A stretch of 64,000 nt of DNA from positions 8,918,967-8,982,966 of the forward strand of contig NC_135184.1 of NCBI RefSeq assembly GCF_041146795.1, read 5' to 3'. A program made the position numbers and the translations under genes. Positions within the stretch are counted from its first letter, which is position 1. Each line of letters opens with the position of its first letter. This stretch comes from Maylandia zebra (taxonomy: Eukaryota; Chordata; Actinopteri; Cichliformes; Cichlidae). Of this stretch, positions 23,151 through 36,039 are shown in pieces. The notes under the pieces are model-generated. The model did no database searches, was not told the DNA's origin, and worked only from the letters and a program-made list of their open reading frames with translations.

Positions 23151-24929
23151 CACAGACACACCGTTTCTGATTAGAACATCAGATTGAACCTTGTAGCTCC
23201 AAGGTCACTATATAAACCTTTTCAGAGAAAAGAATGGCAGGTGGAGCAGCCTTTTAAATTTATATGGTTATCACAGCCTTGGTATTGCATACTATTACCT
23301 CTTTACAACCCTTTTACAGAGTTGTAGCTGCGCAGTATTTTGCATCTGACATACAATGTCGTTATGACCTTGTGTAGAAGGAGTACATTTGACACAGAGG
23401 AGGTACTGAGGCCAACAAATACATGGCCAGGCCATCCAGGTACTTAGTTTTTACCTCTTTACTGTTTACGGTTTGTTGACAGTGGGGACATATGAATATG
23501 TAAAAGACACCACAGATGCCAAAAATGCAGACCATGTGTTTAGATTTGGTTCAGCAACGAAAAGATGTGTGATTTGGAAGAGAAGAGGTGTTTACCCCAC
23601 TGGGTTGTTATTTTATGTCCTTTTCCCCCCTTTTCCATATGTACCTGTCACTGCAATGTGTACTGATGCTCTTATGTAGAAGGAGTACTCTACTCTCTCC
23701 CCCATGTCATATTAATTGCCACCTACAAGCTTCCAAATTTAGAGGATGAACCTGCCTTTTCATGGAAAAAAAAAAAAATCATCGCAGCATAGCTTTCTTC
23801 CAAGATTACAACATATGGGGTCGATATATCTATCTTGCTTGCATAAATGTTTGTATGTCGGGTGTCTTTTTTAGAGACTATATAGCTTCATGAGCTCATG
23901 ACATTCATCCATTGTTAAATTATTCCATAATCATGTTTCTTTTCAAGAAAATCTATTACTTTATAGTGATTCATCACCACTGTAGTTGAAAGCGTGTGAT
24001 TTAACTTTTAAAGACAGTACTTTATTTTATGTTGTATGCATCAGATAGACGGGTTCTAATTAATCAACCCAGTGAAAAGTGAGAAGGGTTTTGTGCATCC
24101 GTGGCCAAAACGACTGCCCAGCCAGGCCACAAATAGCCAAAATTCTGCCTCAACTAGGCCAACGCAGGCTATATTCAGGCCAGACCAACAGCTAACTGCT
24201 CCGTTCCATGCTGTGCTGTGCTGTGACAGGCCCGGCCAACAGTGACTGAAGTGGCTCGGTGTCCATTTTTACCTTTTGGAGTTTCCAGTGAGTGCCAGAA
24301 GACTGTGCAAAAAATGAACTGAGCAGAAAAACAAATGCAACAGCCATTTGTGTTTATTGTGTTTATTTAAGCTCATATGTGATTGTGAGTGTTTGTGGGA
24401 GTGCGTGTGTTTTGGCTACATGTAACCCAAGTGTGTTTTCATATCATCTGAAATATGTGGGAACCACTGAGCTTTAAAAATTAGGGTTTGACTGATATTT
24501 TCAGCAAATATAATAGCGATCAAACAGTTGTGTTGTCACCTGCTGGCATGATGGAGATCACTCCTGACCACAGCTAGGCTACACAAAGAAAATGTAATAT
24601 TTAACAGTTAAATGAATATTTGAAAATATTTTTTGCAACCTTACTACTGCATATTACTGTGTATACTCTGTAATCTAGTTTACATCCAACCTCATCTGAG
24701 ATCAAAATGGTACTGGTATTCCAAGGTGATGTGCTTTAATTGTTTCATTAACCCGTAATAGTGTCATAATTTAATCACCGATGGCAGATTAAAAATTTTC
24801 AGTCCATGCGCAAAGTTCAAATGAAAGCTAATCCTATGAGAAATAAACCTTCTGTGTTAAATGCCAATGACACAAAGGGACACAGAGCAGTACAGTACAC
24901 AGCAAATAACTTTGGGTGAAGGAAGAAGT

Positions 24930-25090
24930 CAGTTTGTGTAGAAGTCTATGGAGAAATAGCCCCAACACATTATCTATGACTTCAATTAACACTTTGCTGA
25001 TGACTTTATCGGCTCTGTCAATCATTCCAACTCTTACTAACACAACATGATGTTCACTTTATAAGTTATGGTCTCAGAGTAGAGTATGTT
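24930..25090 (+). repeat. diverged interspersed repeat copy 1
   Basis: It shares an ordered set of blocks with 28180-28345: TCTATG then GAGAAA near the start, a CCCCAACA/CCCTAACG block, and TGTTCACTTTATAAGTTATGG near the end. The arrangement resembles a dispersed MITE-like repeat frequent in fish. The family name is unknown. Confidence 0.5.
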
Positions 25091-26719
25091 TTCTAAGGCA
25101 GGCCTTCCTGACTTTCAAGCTGCAGCATCCTTTGATTTTGCTGCCAGATTCACTTCTGCTCATGACGTCGGGACCCCAAGAAGTTGACTGAGAAAACACT
25201 CAAAGCTGTCAAAGCAAGTCACAGTTGATAAAACCATTTCCCATATGCAATATTTAATGAAGAGCAGTGAATGGAGCTCATCAGCAAAAATAATTGTCAA
25301 CATCTGCTTCTGGACAAAAAAAGACCACATTTTATTCTAGTGTTCACTCACACAGTATCATTCAGAATTAACGTGAAACACAAATAAAACTCTGTTAATG
25401 GATGTTGATTGGCCAAATAACGATTTGAAACAGGAAATCCTATTATTGCAACACACTTTCAAAGTATTGTTAAGTCAAAACAGAAAGGCACACAACTTTG
25501 TTACATTTGGTTGCTTACATTAAATTTTAAAAAGTGTAAACTCCTGTAACTGAATTGAATGGCCGAGAATTCTGAGTGGCCTTGAGCGAACAACATCATC
25601 ATTTAACGTTACATAATGTGCCCTGTTAGAAGGGTTCATTTTCAGGCGCTTCGATTGGTGCTAAATTTTTAAGTATTCTAAAACGCTTCAAAATGTGTAT
25701 TTTGATCTTCTTAATACTTACAAAGTTCCATGTAAACAATGTATATGTGGCACTTTGGGAAAAATGAACAGTGCTCTTTGTGACCTTTCAAACAATATAT
25801 CAGTCAAACCCTAGTGAAAAGCTGAACAGCTGGTAAAACAGATTGAAGGAGACGTGGCATATAGCCTATGGAAACGAGGAAGAAGCTGAACTGGTCCACT
25901 TGTCCCTCATCCAGCTGCTGAGCTTGTCTGTTCTCCGAAACAGCTGCACGAGCGAACAAGATTAACTGATGTTCTGCTTGATATCTTAAAGCATATGATG
26001 ACAATGATCGGTACAGTGAAATGAAGGTGTACACCGCGACAAAAGAGGGACAGCCTGTGTGCTTAAGTAAGCATATATTCTCCATAATCCTCTTTTTTGT
26101 TTTTTTAAATATCCCTATATATTGTTCACATGTGTATTATGTTCTTGTTGGGTTCTTTGTTTATCCTTTTGTCAAGAAAAAGAAACTGTAAACATGTAAG
26201 CAAAACATACAAGATATTATTGAAATGTTCTTTTATTTTCATGGTTTTTGTTTATTTCAGTTTTTCTTTCAAATTCTATGTAATTATTTTTTCACAGTAT
26301 TAAAAAAAAAAAAATAAAAGAAGACACGGTTTCATAAGAACATTGGTAAAAGCTCCTTTTATTTATGCTACCAAAACCCAATTTTCAGAGAGCTTATTTT
26401 ATAAAATTATATTTTGTTCATTTTGTAAATGAGACTCCGGGATGGGGCTAAAAATACTTTAAATGTAGTTTGTGCACCTTGTGTGCTGTTGTTTATTTAG
26501 GTCATACTCACACTGGCAGTATACAGCACTCAAACAGTTGTTTTGACAGTTTCTCATGTCAAGCAGACTGGAGTGAAAAGTAAGTAAGTGTGTCTATGTA
26601 TAGCACACAAGCAAGAGTGATAGTGTTTACCTGAGTGCGAGGGAGACAGTGGAGCACAGTGCACAAAGCCAAAACAAACATCTGCTGAGTCTTAGTCACT
26701 CCTCTCATTTAAAACTCAT

Positions 26720-27320
26720 TTCGGGGTGTCTCCTGAAATGAGTCTTCCCTTCCTCTTCCCTTGCTTCATTTTGTCATTCTGTGTATCTCCTCTCCCTGAT
26801 TCTCATTATCGTTTTAAATCTTCTCTCTCCCTCTTGCAGTTTAGATCTCCCTCCATTCCTTTCAGTGTCTGTTTTTCTCTCCATTTGCTTCGACTTGTCA
26901 CTCCTTCTCACAGATAATATTCTTCTAATTTTCTCTCAACACCTTTCCTTTCACCTGACATTAGTCCTCCTCTGCTCTCCTCTTTCTCTCTCCTCAAACC
27001 ATCTTGTCCCTTTCTCATCTCTCTAGCATCCTTTGATCTCCTGCTCTTTCACCTGTCCTCTTTCATTTTCATCCTACCACTATGCCATCGCCCTGCCTCT
27101 TTTTCAGATGTTGCTATAGCTTCAGTTCTCCTTTCATAACTGCTGTTTTATCCTCTTTATCCTTATCTGCCATCTCTCTTAATTACTTCTTAATTTTCCT
27201 CTAAGTCTCACAAGTCTAGTCTTTATCAGTTTTTCAACTCTTACATCTCGTCTTATACTTATCAGTCCTTCTTCAAATCTCCTTTCTCATCCACCTATGT
27301 CTCATTTTTTCTCTTCAGCG
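26720..27320 (+). repeat. pyrimidine-rich tract
   Basis: About 600 bp strongly biased to C and T on the + strand, with many CTCTCC and TTTCTC runs. It is low-complexity sequence, not coding. Confidence 0.7.
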
Positions 27321-27821
27321 GCATCTTCACTATTTTTTCCACTAATGACAAGAAAAATGAGTGAAGTGTTGGCAGAGAAAAAAAGCAAAGCTCTGTCAGG
27401 GTAAAGGCAGACAAGGACAGGAGACAGACAGAGCGTTAAAGCTCTCCTTTGCTTAGTATGTACTATGATTATTGCCTGCTCTCCTCTACCGTTTTCATTG
27501 AGGAATAATGTCTGGAATAACCTTCAGCATTGCACTCCCGACTCCAGTGTGGACCCCCCTTCACTCCTCCCTCACCAGCACTTCCATTTTATCCTCTTGT
27601 TCCCATTCGAAGCGACCGTTGTATGGATTATGGCCCCTCTCATGCTTGGCACCGCACTCACTGCTTGAGATATATTATCATATTAGTGGCGAATGATGTA
27701 ATGCATTTCAAGACATTTGTCCTTCGCACACCCTCTGTCCCTTCGCAGATGATGTCACGGGCTTTGTGTCTGGAGGCAGAGAAGTTGTCAAGTGCACTCT
27801 GGGTTTTCGCTTGGTGCTGTC

Positions 27822-27833
27822 GCCATCTAGTGG
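27822..27833 (-). promoter_or_regulatory. CTCF-like motif (minus strand)
   Basis: The reverse complement contains CCACTAGATGGC, an exact fit to the CTCF core consensus CCASYAGRKGGC. A motif match alone does not show binding. Confidence 0.35.
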
Positions 27834-28179
27834 CACTAGAGCCGATTGCGGTGGTGAGTGAAGAGGAAGGCATGGGGAGTAAATTAGGATGTGGGCAATT
27901 ATTTATTACTGAAGCAGAGGATAATGTGACTCATAATGGATGTCCTTGGTGTGACTGTACTAATGTGGTCTGTTGGGCCAGGGACAGAAGGGAAGAGACA
28001 GACACTTTGGATGTGAGTTGATTACAAATTAGAGTTTGACCGACTGGTTTTGGAGCCTCCTGCCAATGACACACATGTTAGTCCAATAATCAAGATGTTT
28101 TAAATTCATTTCCATATATAAAAAATATATTTGGTTTTCAATTTAAACCAAAACAATGTATACATAGCATTTCCCACTA

Positions 28180-28345
28180 CATAAAGAAGTCTATGAGAAA
28201 CTGACCCTAACGCAACCTTGATTTATAGTCTCAGTTAAAACGTTCCTAATGAGTTTACTGGGCTGAGTTCTATGTAAGAGAGCATTATGTTCATTTTGTA
28301 AATTATGGTCCCATTTAGAGTAAATTAAACATTAAAGAAGGCTAT
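28180..28345 (+). repeat. diverged interspersed repeat copy 2
   Basis: Second copy of the repeat at 24930-25090. It ends with ATTATGGTCCC, followed by TTAGAGTAAATTAAACATT. Confidence 0.5.
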
Positions 28346-28822
28346 GCTTACATTTGTGGCTACTTATGTGACTGATAAATCCTTACTGTGTGAGCACGGA
28401 GTGTCTTATATATCCCCAGCATATCTATCCATTGTCATATTTGGTTTCAAGGAACCACTGAAGGGCCAGAATGACGAAAATATCAAGGCTTCAAATTTCA
28501 TTCTTTCAGCCTGTATTCTGTTTTTTTCCCCTTTGGTGAAACATTTCCCAAATTTAAACGTATTTTGTGGTAATTTGATTTAAAAGGTTCATTAAACAAC
28601 ATGCAACATGTTAGAATAAAGAGTAAAGGGATGCTTAATCTGATGGCTTTGTTCTATTTTTCAGAATTTTGCTTCAGGTTAAAAGATTTTAAACTGGGCT
28701 CGAGACAAAGTTTTAAGATCAAGGACTCACCTCGTTGCCCTTGGCTTTACAAGCTGGTATAGTGGTTCATTTGTGAATATTCCCAAATAAATGCAAATGG
28801 TTCATTAATTTAACACAAAATA

Positions 28823-28846
28823 GATAAATAAATAAATAAATAAAAT
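28823..28846. repeat. (AAAT)n microsatellite
   Basis: About five to six copies of AAAT/ATAA. Confidence 0.8.
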
Positions 28847-30533
28847 CTGCTCCACAGTCAGGAGCATTGGACAGCTAAGGGCTGTTGCCCAATTTGCTCC
28901 TTTGTTAATTCAGCCTTGACGTAATCCCAACACTGCATCCGTCCTGTGTTATGTCAAAACTGTTCTGCACCAGCTTTTACTCATTAAGCAGTAAATCCTG
29001 AGTTTTGTCACCTGGCTCTGAATTATTAACGCGTGGATGAAGGTGCACGATGCATGCAAAGAGCAGTGGGTGAAGCTCAGGCAATTTTATTTCACTCCAA
29101 TGACCTTGTTTAAATTTTTATGTATGCTGTTTTGCTACCATCTACATAATGCAGAGGTGGAACAAATTTATATCGATTTCTTTTCTGAGTTAAAAAAAGA
29201 TAATGCTTTTTGGAATATAATTACTCTCCACAGGTTGTTTCCCGCCTAATCTCAAGTAAAATAAAGTAAGAATTAGCAAGAAAAGTAAGAAAAAAGGTAA
29301 GTAAAAAAGAGCAGGACAAGCACACATAAAAAAAGGATCTTCAATCACTGCATTTAGCTGATGCTCCCTCTCAGTGAAGAATATTATTAGCATTACAAGG
29401 TGAAATACAATATCAAATAATTAAAATATGGAGTAAATCAGACACAAATATATTAAGTGGATCAAAATGAAGACTTGTATCTTCATATAAATCGCTGTTG
29501 TGTTGCAGAAGCAGATATATACTGTACATAACATAACAACATAATTTATCAGGATTTAGATAATGATCCAAGCTGCATCGTCTCCCTGTTTGAATATGGA
29601 TTATTTCAGTCTTGGTCTAACAATCCCTGGCTCATTAGTGAAAACTGATGGCAGTCTCTCCTTCCTCTGTGCAAATTATGCTAAAGCCTCCTCTTTCACA
29701 GAGCATTTAAAAATGCAGAGATGCATCGAATCAAGCTATAAACTGACCACTACGCCAAAGCCTGGATTTGATTTTCCATTGATTTCAGTTTTATTAGGCC
29801 TTTATCTGAACTACTTCCTTAAAAATCATATGAAAAGACAGAAAACCACTTTACACGTGTAAAACATTTAAACTCGGCAGATCCAAACACTGCTCTTCTT
29901 TTCGATGGAAAGCTTCATGCTGGCATTGCTACCTGCAATGATGAATCAAGAGATTTGTTCTTAGGCTTCGTGGGTATGAGGTCTGTGGATTGAGGATTGG
30001 GGAAGATTATGACTGGCTCGTAAGTCATCAAAATGCAGATGATGCATCACAACAAAAGCTGTGATTGTTTGTTTGATAGCACTGGTTTCTTTTCAGTCAG
30101 TTCTCATTGTTAATCAGAGCAAAGAGATTCACAGTGGAGTTCTCAAAGGAAAGCCTTTATGCACTGTAAACACTGTCAGATGCTATGATATCCGAAAGTA
30201 CATAAAATGAGAAACCAGAGCTAACATTAAACCAAGGCAGCTTTTTAATCTGCTTCACATGAATTTAGAGAAATATTATGGAATTATAATATAGAACGGG
30301 GCTTAAAACTACTTAAATATTGTTTTAAAAAAGCTGAATTCTTGAGTAAATTGTTTTCATAGAAGTGGCTGAGGATTACTCTACTAATGACAGTGTAGAA
30401 TTTACTTTGAGGAGGAGGAAGGTGTCACTTAAAACAGAGGTGTGATGATTGCCAGGTCGATGTTACATGATTGTGTTACATGAGAACTAAAAATGAGACT
30501 TAAACAGCAGGATTCCTGTCAATTTCTTATTTA

Positions 30534-30733
30534 CAGTGGGGCAAAAAAGTATTTAGTCAGCCACTGATTGTGCAAGTTCCCCCACTTAAAATGATGACAG
30601 AGGTCAGTAATTTGCACCAGAGGTACACTTCAACTGTGAGAGACAGAATGTGGAAAAAAAATCCATGAATCCACATGGTAGGATTTGTAAAGAATTTATT
30701 CGTAAATCAGGGTGGAAAATAAGTATTTGGTCA
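30534..30733 (+). repeat. Tc1-like element left inverted repeat (IR/DR)
   Basis: About 200 bp, reverse complementary to 31934-32136 with few mismatches. Outer and inner transposase-binding-like repeats lie at its two edges. Confidence 0.9.
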
Positions 30734-30749
30734 ATAACAAAAATACAAC

Positions 30750-31772
30750 TCAATACTTTGTAACATAACCTTTGTTGGCAATAACAGAGATCAAACGTTT
30801 ACTATAGGTCTTTACCAGGTTTGCACACACAGTAGCTGGTATTTTGGCCCATTCCTCCATGCAGATCTTCTCGAGAGCAGTGATGTTTTGGGGCTGTCGC
30901 CGAGCAACACGGACTTTCAACTCCCGCCACAGATTTTCTATGGGGTTGAGGTCTGGAGACTGGCTAGGCCACTCCAGGACTTTCAAATGCTTCTTACGGA
31001 GCCACTCCTTTGTTGCCCGGGCGGTTTGTTTTGGATCATTGTCATGTTGGAAGACCCAGCCTCGTTTCATCTTCAAAGTTCTCACTGATGGAAGGAGGTT
31101 TTGGCTCAAAATATCACGATACATGGCCCCATTCATTCTGTCCTTAACACGGATCAGTCGTCCTGTCCCCTTGGCAGAAAAACAGCCCCATAGCATGATG
31201 TTTCCACCCCCATGCTTCACAGTAGGTATGGTGTTCTTGGGATGCAACTCAGTATTCTTCTTCCTCCAAACACGACGAGTTGAGTTTATACCAAAAAGTT
31301 CTACTTTGGTTTCATCTGACCACATGACATTCTCCCAATCCTCTGCTGTATCATCCATGTGCTCTCTGGCAAACTTCAGACGGGCCTGGACATGCACTGG
31401 CTTCAGCAGCGGAACACGTCTGGCACTGCGGGATTTGATTCCCTGCCGTTGTAGAGTGTTACTGATGGTGACCTTTGTTACTTTGGTCCCAGCTCTCTGC
31501 AGGTCATTCACCAGGTCCCCCCGTGTGGTTCTGGGATCTTTGCTCACCGTTCTCATGATCATTTTGACCCCACGGGATGAGATCTTGCGTGGAGCCCCAG
31601 ATCGTGGGAGATTATCAGTGGTCTTGTATGTCTTCCATTTTCTGATGATTGCTCCCACAGTTGATTTCTTCACACCAAGCTGCTTGCCTATTGTAGATTC
31701 ACTCTTCCCAGTCTGGTGCAGGTCTACAATACTTTTCCTGGTGTCCTTCGAGAGCTCTTTGGTCTTGGCCAT
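30750..31772 (-). CDS. Tc1-like transposase, intact, DD34E
   Basis: 340 codons without a stop or frameshift, the usual length of fish Tc1 transposases. The N-terminal part carries paired helix-turn-helix DNA-binding segments (residues about 5-110, with [15 protein letters not shown] and the basic GAPRK hook between them). The catalytic domain shows Asp153 in [12 protein letters not shown], Asp244 in FQHDNDP and Glu279 in [11 protein letters not shown]. There are 34 residues between the last two, as in the active DD34E triad, and all three acids are present. The glycine-rich [10 protein letters not shown] box is also intact. It would cut and paste the flanking inverted repeats. The start ATG at 31770-31772 fits the family's usual MxKTKEL beginning. 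The intact frame suggests recent insertion. Confidence 0.95.
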   Translation of the reverse strand: MAKTKELSKDTRKSIVDLHQTGKSESTIGKQLGVKKSTVGAIIRKWKTYKTTDNLPRSGAPRKISSRGVKMIMRTVSKDPRTTRGDLVNDLQRAGTKVTKVTISNTLQRQGIKSRSARRVPLLKPVHVQARLKFAREHMDDTAEDWENVMWSDETKVELFGINSTRRVWRKKNTELHPKNTIPTVKHGGGNIMLWGCFSAKGTGRLIRVKDRMNGAMYRDILSQNLLPSVRTLKMKRGWVFQHDNDPKQTARATKEWLRKKHLKVLEWPSQSPDLNPIENLWRELKVRVARRQPQNITALEKICMEEWAKIPATVCANLVKTYSKRLISVIANKGYVTKY

Positions 31773-31933
31773 GGCGGCGTTTGGAGTCTGACTGTTTGAG
31801 GCTGTGGACAGGTGTCTTTTATACAGATGATGAGTTCAAACAGGTGCCATTCATACAGGTAACGAGTGGGGGACAGAAAAGCTTCTTACAGAAGACGTTA
31901 CAGGTCTGTGAGAGCCAGAGATTTTCCATGTTT

Positions 31934-32136
31934 GAGGTGACCAAATACTTGTTTTCCACCCTGATTTACGAATAAATTCTTTACAAATCCTACCATGTGA
32001 ATTCATGGATTTTTTTTCACATTCTGTCTCTCACAGTTGACGTGTACCTCTGGTGCAAATTACTGACCTCTGTCATCATTTTAAGTGGGGGAACTTGCAC
32101 AATCGGTGGCTGACTAAATACTTTTTTGCCCCACTG
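31934..32136 (-). repeat. Tc1-like element right inverted repeat (IR/DR)
   Basis: Partner of 30534-30733. It ends CTTTTTTGCCCCACTG next to the TA duplication. Confidence 0.9.
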
Positions 32137-32138
32137 TA

Positions 32139-33003
32139 CGTAATGAGCTCATCAGTCATGACAAAAGACCATGGTTGTTTCAATTTTTCATGTTGAGTTT
32201 GTCATTTATAAATGAGATGACTACGCAGTTTATGTATTAGCCTTAGGATTACATTCACTTAAACACAACTATCTAATGACACCAAATTCTTCCTTACCAA
32301 ATACCAAATGGTTGCACTTAAAAACAGGCACAAGAAAAGGGAAGCCACATCTTTGTACAGATATTAGCAACAAGAAACAAAAACAAAATTACGTATGTAT
32401 GTACACACAGATACATTCTCTGTCTTAAAATTAAAAGTTTGCATTTAAGTTTAGGCTATTTAGTATTATTAATAGTAGTAGTATTAGTGTAATGATTGTT
32501 GTTAGAATTATAATGAAGTAGTGTAATACTTATGTGCATCATACTTTTCCATTTTAGGGGGATAGGATCATATTTATAGTTTTAGAATAATGTATTTGGG
32601 TACCTGGTGGAGCAACTCAAAATCCAATGAATAAAATGATTAAAACTGATATTACCATAAAATAAAGTTATTGTTGTTGTGTCATTCATTTCTAATCTCC
32701 TTTAAATTTAAATAACTCTTTCCGAAATTGTGTGACCAAAGAAAATAAACAAGTAAATTACTCAGCATATAGAATATTAAACCATTAAAGAGGAGCTGGT
32801 CTATTCCTTTGTATATAACTGTTGTCTATTTAGAAAGGAAAAGTAGGAAGTAGCGTGCTCAAAAACATGCATAATGAGCAACAACCATTTATGTATACAT
32901 ATATACAGTACATGCCATTGTCATGTCTGTATGTCATGCGAAGGGGTTAAAAAAAAAAAAAAAGAACAGTGGATGCACTAAATTTGCATTCTGTTAAATT
33001 CCA
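32139..33003. other. intergenic, no feature seen
   Basis: AT-rich sequence with a short poly(A) run near 32948. I recognise no gene or repeat. Confidence 0.6.
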
Positions 33004-33660
33004 GTTGTTGTACTAATAAATAACTAGGATAAAATGGTGTCCTGTTCCTTTCAAACTGTGACGGATGACAAAGTAAGCTTGCAGGTGCCTAAAACTGTGA
33101 GCAGAAGAAAACCCCTGCAACAGTTCCACTGTATTATTTTATTTTTTTGTCCTTAACAGCGGCACCGGTTGTTTTCTCAAGGACAATAAAAGAACTGGGA
33201 GTTTGTTTTTTGTTTTGTTTTTTGTTTTTTTAAACTTGCTTCATATACCTAGATGTGCTTAATTTAATTTTTATTTCCAACAATGACTCAGATACCTTAG
33301 CTGTATTATTCTATTGTTCAGTATTGTCCCATATTGTTAAAACATAATTTTAATTCATGTACATTCTTTGAAGTTTTACATAAATGAATCCTAGTTGATG
33401 CACAACACCAAGCAGTAAAACAGGGTTCAGAAACGTGACAAGAAAGTGTCTTGTGCTTTCGTACAATAAGTCTGGTCAGTCATGTCAGCTGGATCTGACA
33501 GATTGGACATTTTGTCTCTCAGAATGACAGTAAGTCTGACAGATAAGCAATTTACTGACACCATCCCCCCAGCTTGGAAATACACTGTAGAACTAAATTT
33601 CTATAGCATGCAAAACTTTATATGTGAAAGTAAATAAGTTCTGAATGGGATTATATCACC
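33004..33660 (+). pseudogene. relic of a SLAM-like receptor unit
   Basis: Two blocks match parts of the intact receptor unit at 40060-42136. Bases 33023-33420 parallel 40076-40370 (GATAAAATGG, CCTGTTCCTTT, AACTGTGAC and TAAAACAGGGTT in the same order). Bases about 33483-33650 parallel the end of that gene's C2-domain exon and the following intron (CATGTCAGnTGGATC, GATTGGACA, TTTTGTC, GTAAGTC...AGATAAGCA). The rest of the C2 exon and all other exons are absent, and the residual frame contains stops. It is therefore a deleted, dead paralog. Confidence 0.65.
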
Positions 33661-34318
33661 AACAGTGATGAGAGGGTCCTTGCGCCTCTGCACAGGTCTG
33701 GCCTGGACAAAAAGGTACATGCAAAAGAATTAATATATTTTATACAAACTGAAACATATAAATAATATATGCACACACACACACACACACACATATATTT
33801 CACTTTGTTAGAGAATCGATAATGAAAGAGTTTTTCTTTCTAATCAGGTTGGTATAGTTTTTGTTAAGTTAGGAGATCTGAGTTGCACAGCAGTGAAGCA
33901 TGAGACAATTAAAAGTTATACTTTAGCAAACTGACCTGCTGTGCTGACTCCTCCATAGCTAGTGCTAGCAACAGTTGTGTGCCAGGGTTTTTTAGTAGCT
34001 GTTGCTAGTACCACTGTTTACTGCTGCAGCAGCTCTAACAGTTAACATGTTGATTAATTTGACACATTTTGCTGAATCTACTTCTAGTTTAGTTTTTTCT
34101 CTTAGCTTTTCAGTTCTTTTACATTAAACTCTGCTGTACAAGTGAATAGGCACAGGGAGAGTAGTGGAGGGGCTGTTTGCATTAAGATCTGCTGTGGCAA
34201 TCCAGGGTCAGTAATGAAGCTGCTGTCTGTGCTTTTAGGGCCGGTGCACAGCAGACCTTTAAGCTTATTCGTAGCCTGTATAATTGTATCACCATAGAAA
34301 AATTATATATATATATAT
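33661..34318. other. intergenic with CA and TA microsatellites
   Basis: It contains a short CA repeat (about 33772-33792) and a TA tract (about 34305-34318) at the insertion site of the next element. Nothing else is supportable. Confidence 0.6.
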
Positions 34319-34910
34319 TAGGGGTGCAACGATACACAAAATTCACGGTTCGGTTTGGTTCGATACTTTGGTGTCACGGTTCGATATTTTTTCGATACAA
34401 AAAAAATGTTCATGCCTTTTTAATTTGTCATTTATTAAATTTTCACGGCACATTCCGCACCACATCTCTGTGCGTTCATCATTTGTTTGAAGCCAGCTCA
34501 CCTCCTGCAACTACTTTTCTGAGAATATGTGCTTCTTTTGTGGTTCGGACTCCTTCTGACATTTCTTTGGAGGTGGAGGAACACCAAAGTAATTGCTTAA
34601 AGGAGCTTGCTTCTTCGACATCTTTAAGAGTTCTAAACAAATGTCTGTCCTCCTCCTGAAAATCATATGTATGCAAACACGCGTTGCAACTTCTTATCTT
34701 GTTTATCTTTTTTATTTTGACAGCGAATGCACACCTGTGGACCACTTATGTGCAGCCCTGGTTATAGCTCGTCATATTGCAGCCACAGAAATTCTTTTGT
34801 CCATGAAACCATAAAGCTGCACTTTTTCTTTTTGCCTTATAGTCTGATTTGTCATAACTTTTCCGTTTTGTGGTAAGCTTTTCTTTGGCTGTCACTTCTT
34901 CACCCTGACC

Positions 34911-36039
34911 TAGGGCTGCTCAATTAATCGAATTTTAATCACGATTACGATCTGGGCTTTCAACGATCATTAAAAATGACTGAGCCGATTATTAGCCCCT
35001 CCCTAATTTATCCGCGACACCTTAAAGGCCGGTCCGTGAAAATATTGTCGGGCATAAACCGTCCGTGGCGCAAAAAAGGTTGGAGACCGCTGATTAAGAG
35101 GACCCGAGGGAAGCTCGGAAAGCTAAGCAGAAGTTATTTGGAGAGTGACTGCCGTTGGTTGAAAAGAGAGTTTAAAAAAAAAAAACTTCAGTGGTGTTGC
35201 ACACTATTTTATATTATTTTTTTAAAGTCATTGTTAACCCTTTAAAGCCGGTCAGAGCAGCACGCTCCGTTTTGCGTAACTATTTTTAAATCACTGTAGA
35301 ACCTGAACCGTGTAAGCTAGCGCAATAATTTGTTTTGCATATGAAACCGGAGGAGTTGTACTTACATCTGATGCCATCAGCTTGTCCTCGGTCATGGTTT
35401 CGTTCCACATATAGCTTTGCAAAAATTGCATAAAAAGCGCTTGCAGGAACAAAAACATAATATTCCAGAAACACGCTTTGCCGTTCCTATCAGCTGTTCA
35501 TAACACTTCCCACAGTGAAATGATGCACATGCTGTTTTCTTTGCAAATTTGCATCATAGGATTGTTTTTTGTTTTTCCTGCAGTATATAAAAATTGCTGT
35601 ATCTCCAAAATAAAACTATGAAGACACTCAAAATAAATTTCCTGTGGTGGGAAACTATTTTTTTGCAACTTTATTGTATTTAAAGTTTTGAGGGATAAAC
35701 CTCTTAAATTTCTCCAAGTAGAAATATATGTAAACAAAACAAAAGCGATTTTCAATTTTTTTTGTAGTTTATTGCACTTTTTTGCAATTTATGTAATTAC
35801 TATGGACTTAATGCATACATATTATTAAAATATGGGCTATAACAGTTGTATTGATGTATAGCAACTTGAAATGCTCCCACAAATGGCACTACAGCATGTA
35901 AAAAAAATAATATAAGCTCTGGTGGACTTGGTTCTATAGTAGGTCTTAAAGGGTTAAATAAATATCGTCAAATAATCGTGATCTCAATTTCAGTGAAAAT
36001 AATCGTGATTATCATTTTTGCCATAATCGAGCAGCCCTA
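34911..36039. mobile_element. hAT-like element nested in the outer element
   Basis: The ends are TAGGGCTGCTCAATTA (left) and the complement of TAGGGCTGCTCGATTA (right). The eight bases CCCTGACC occur exactly at 34903-34910 and again at 36040-36047, a perfect 8-bp target-site duplication, which is diagnostic for hAT-type insertion. There is no transposase frame. Confidence 0.88.
35238..35953. mobile_element. piggyBac-like MITE nested in the hAT-like element
   Basis: Flanked by TTAA on both sides (35234-35237 and 35954-35957). The ends begin CCCTTTAA and finish TTAAAGGG, as expected for TTAA-targeting piggyBac-type elements. The 716 bp contain no transposase. It is the innermost of three nested insertions. 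Confidence 0.75.

Larger units (their letters stand above)
23151..30533. other. gene-poor intergenic region
   Basis: About 7.4 kb without a supportable gene on either strand. It contains two diverged copies of a dispersed repeat (24930-25090 and 28180-28345), a pyrimidine-rich tract (26720-27320), an AAAT repeat (28823-28846) and a CTCF-like site (27822-27833). The longest open frame (27530-28021) has no domain or codon signature. Confidence 0.6.
30534..32136 (-). mobile_element. complete Tc1-like DNA transposon
   Basis: A 1603-bp element flanked on both sides by the TA expected of Tc1/mariner insertion (30532-30533 and 32137-32138). The ends are inverted repeats starting CAGTGGGGCAAAAAAGTATT. 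The terminal regions are about 200 bp each and repeat the motif AAATACTTnTTTTCCACC/GGAAAATAAGTATTTGGTCA at their inner edges, the IR/DR layout known from fish Tc1 elements such as Sleeping Beauty relatives. The transposase gene runs on the - strand and is open along its whole length. Confidence 0.95.

Noticed and set aside
27530..28021. 163-codon open frame in the intergenic region
   Set aside because: No recognisable domain, no splice or promoter context, and mixed composition. A frame of this length is expected by chance in 64 kb.
30844..31791. 315-codon open frame on the + strand opposite the Tc1 transposase
   Set aside because: It is the antisense shadow of the intact transposase, with Ser/Phe/Leu-rich composition and no domain.
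35015..35110. Possible tRNA- or 5S-related sequence inside the nested hAT-like element
   Set aside because: No A/B boxes, cloverleaf or 5S internal control region could be found.
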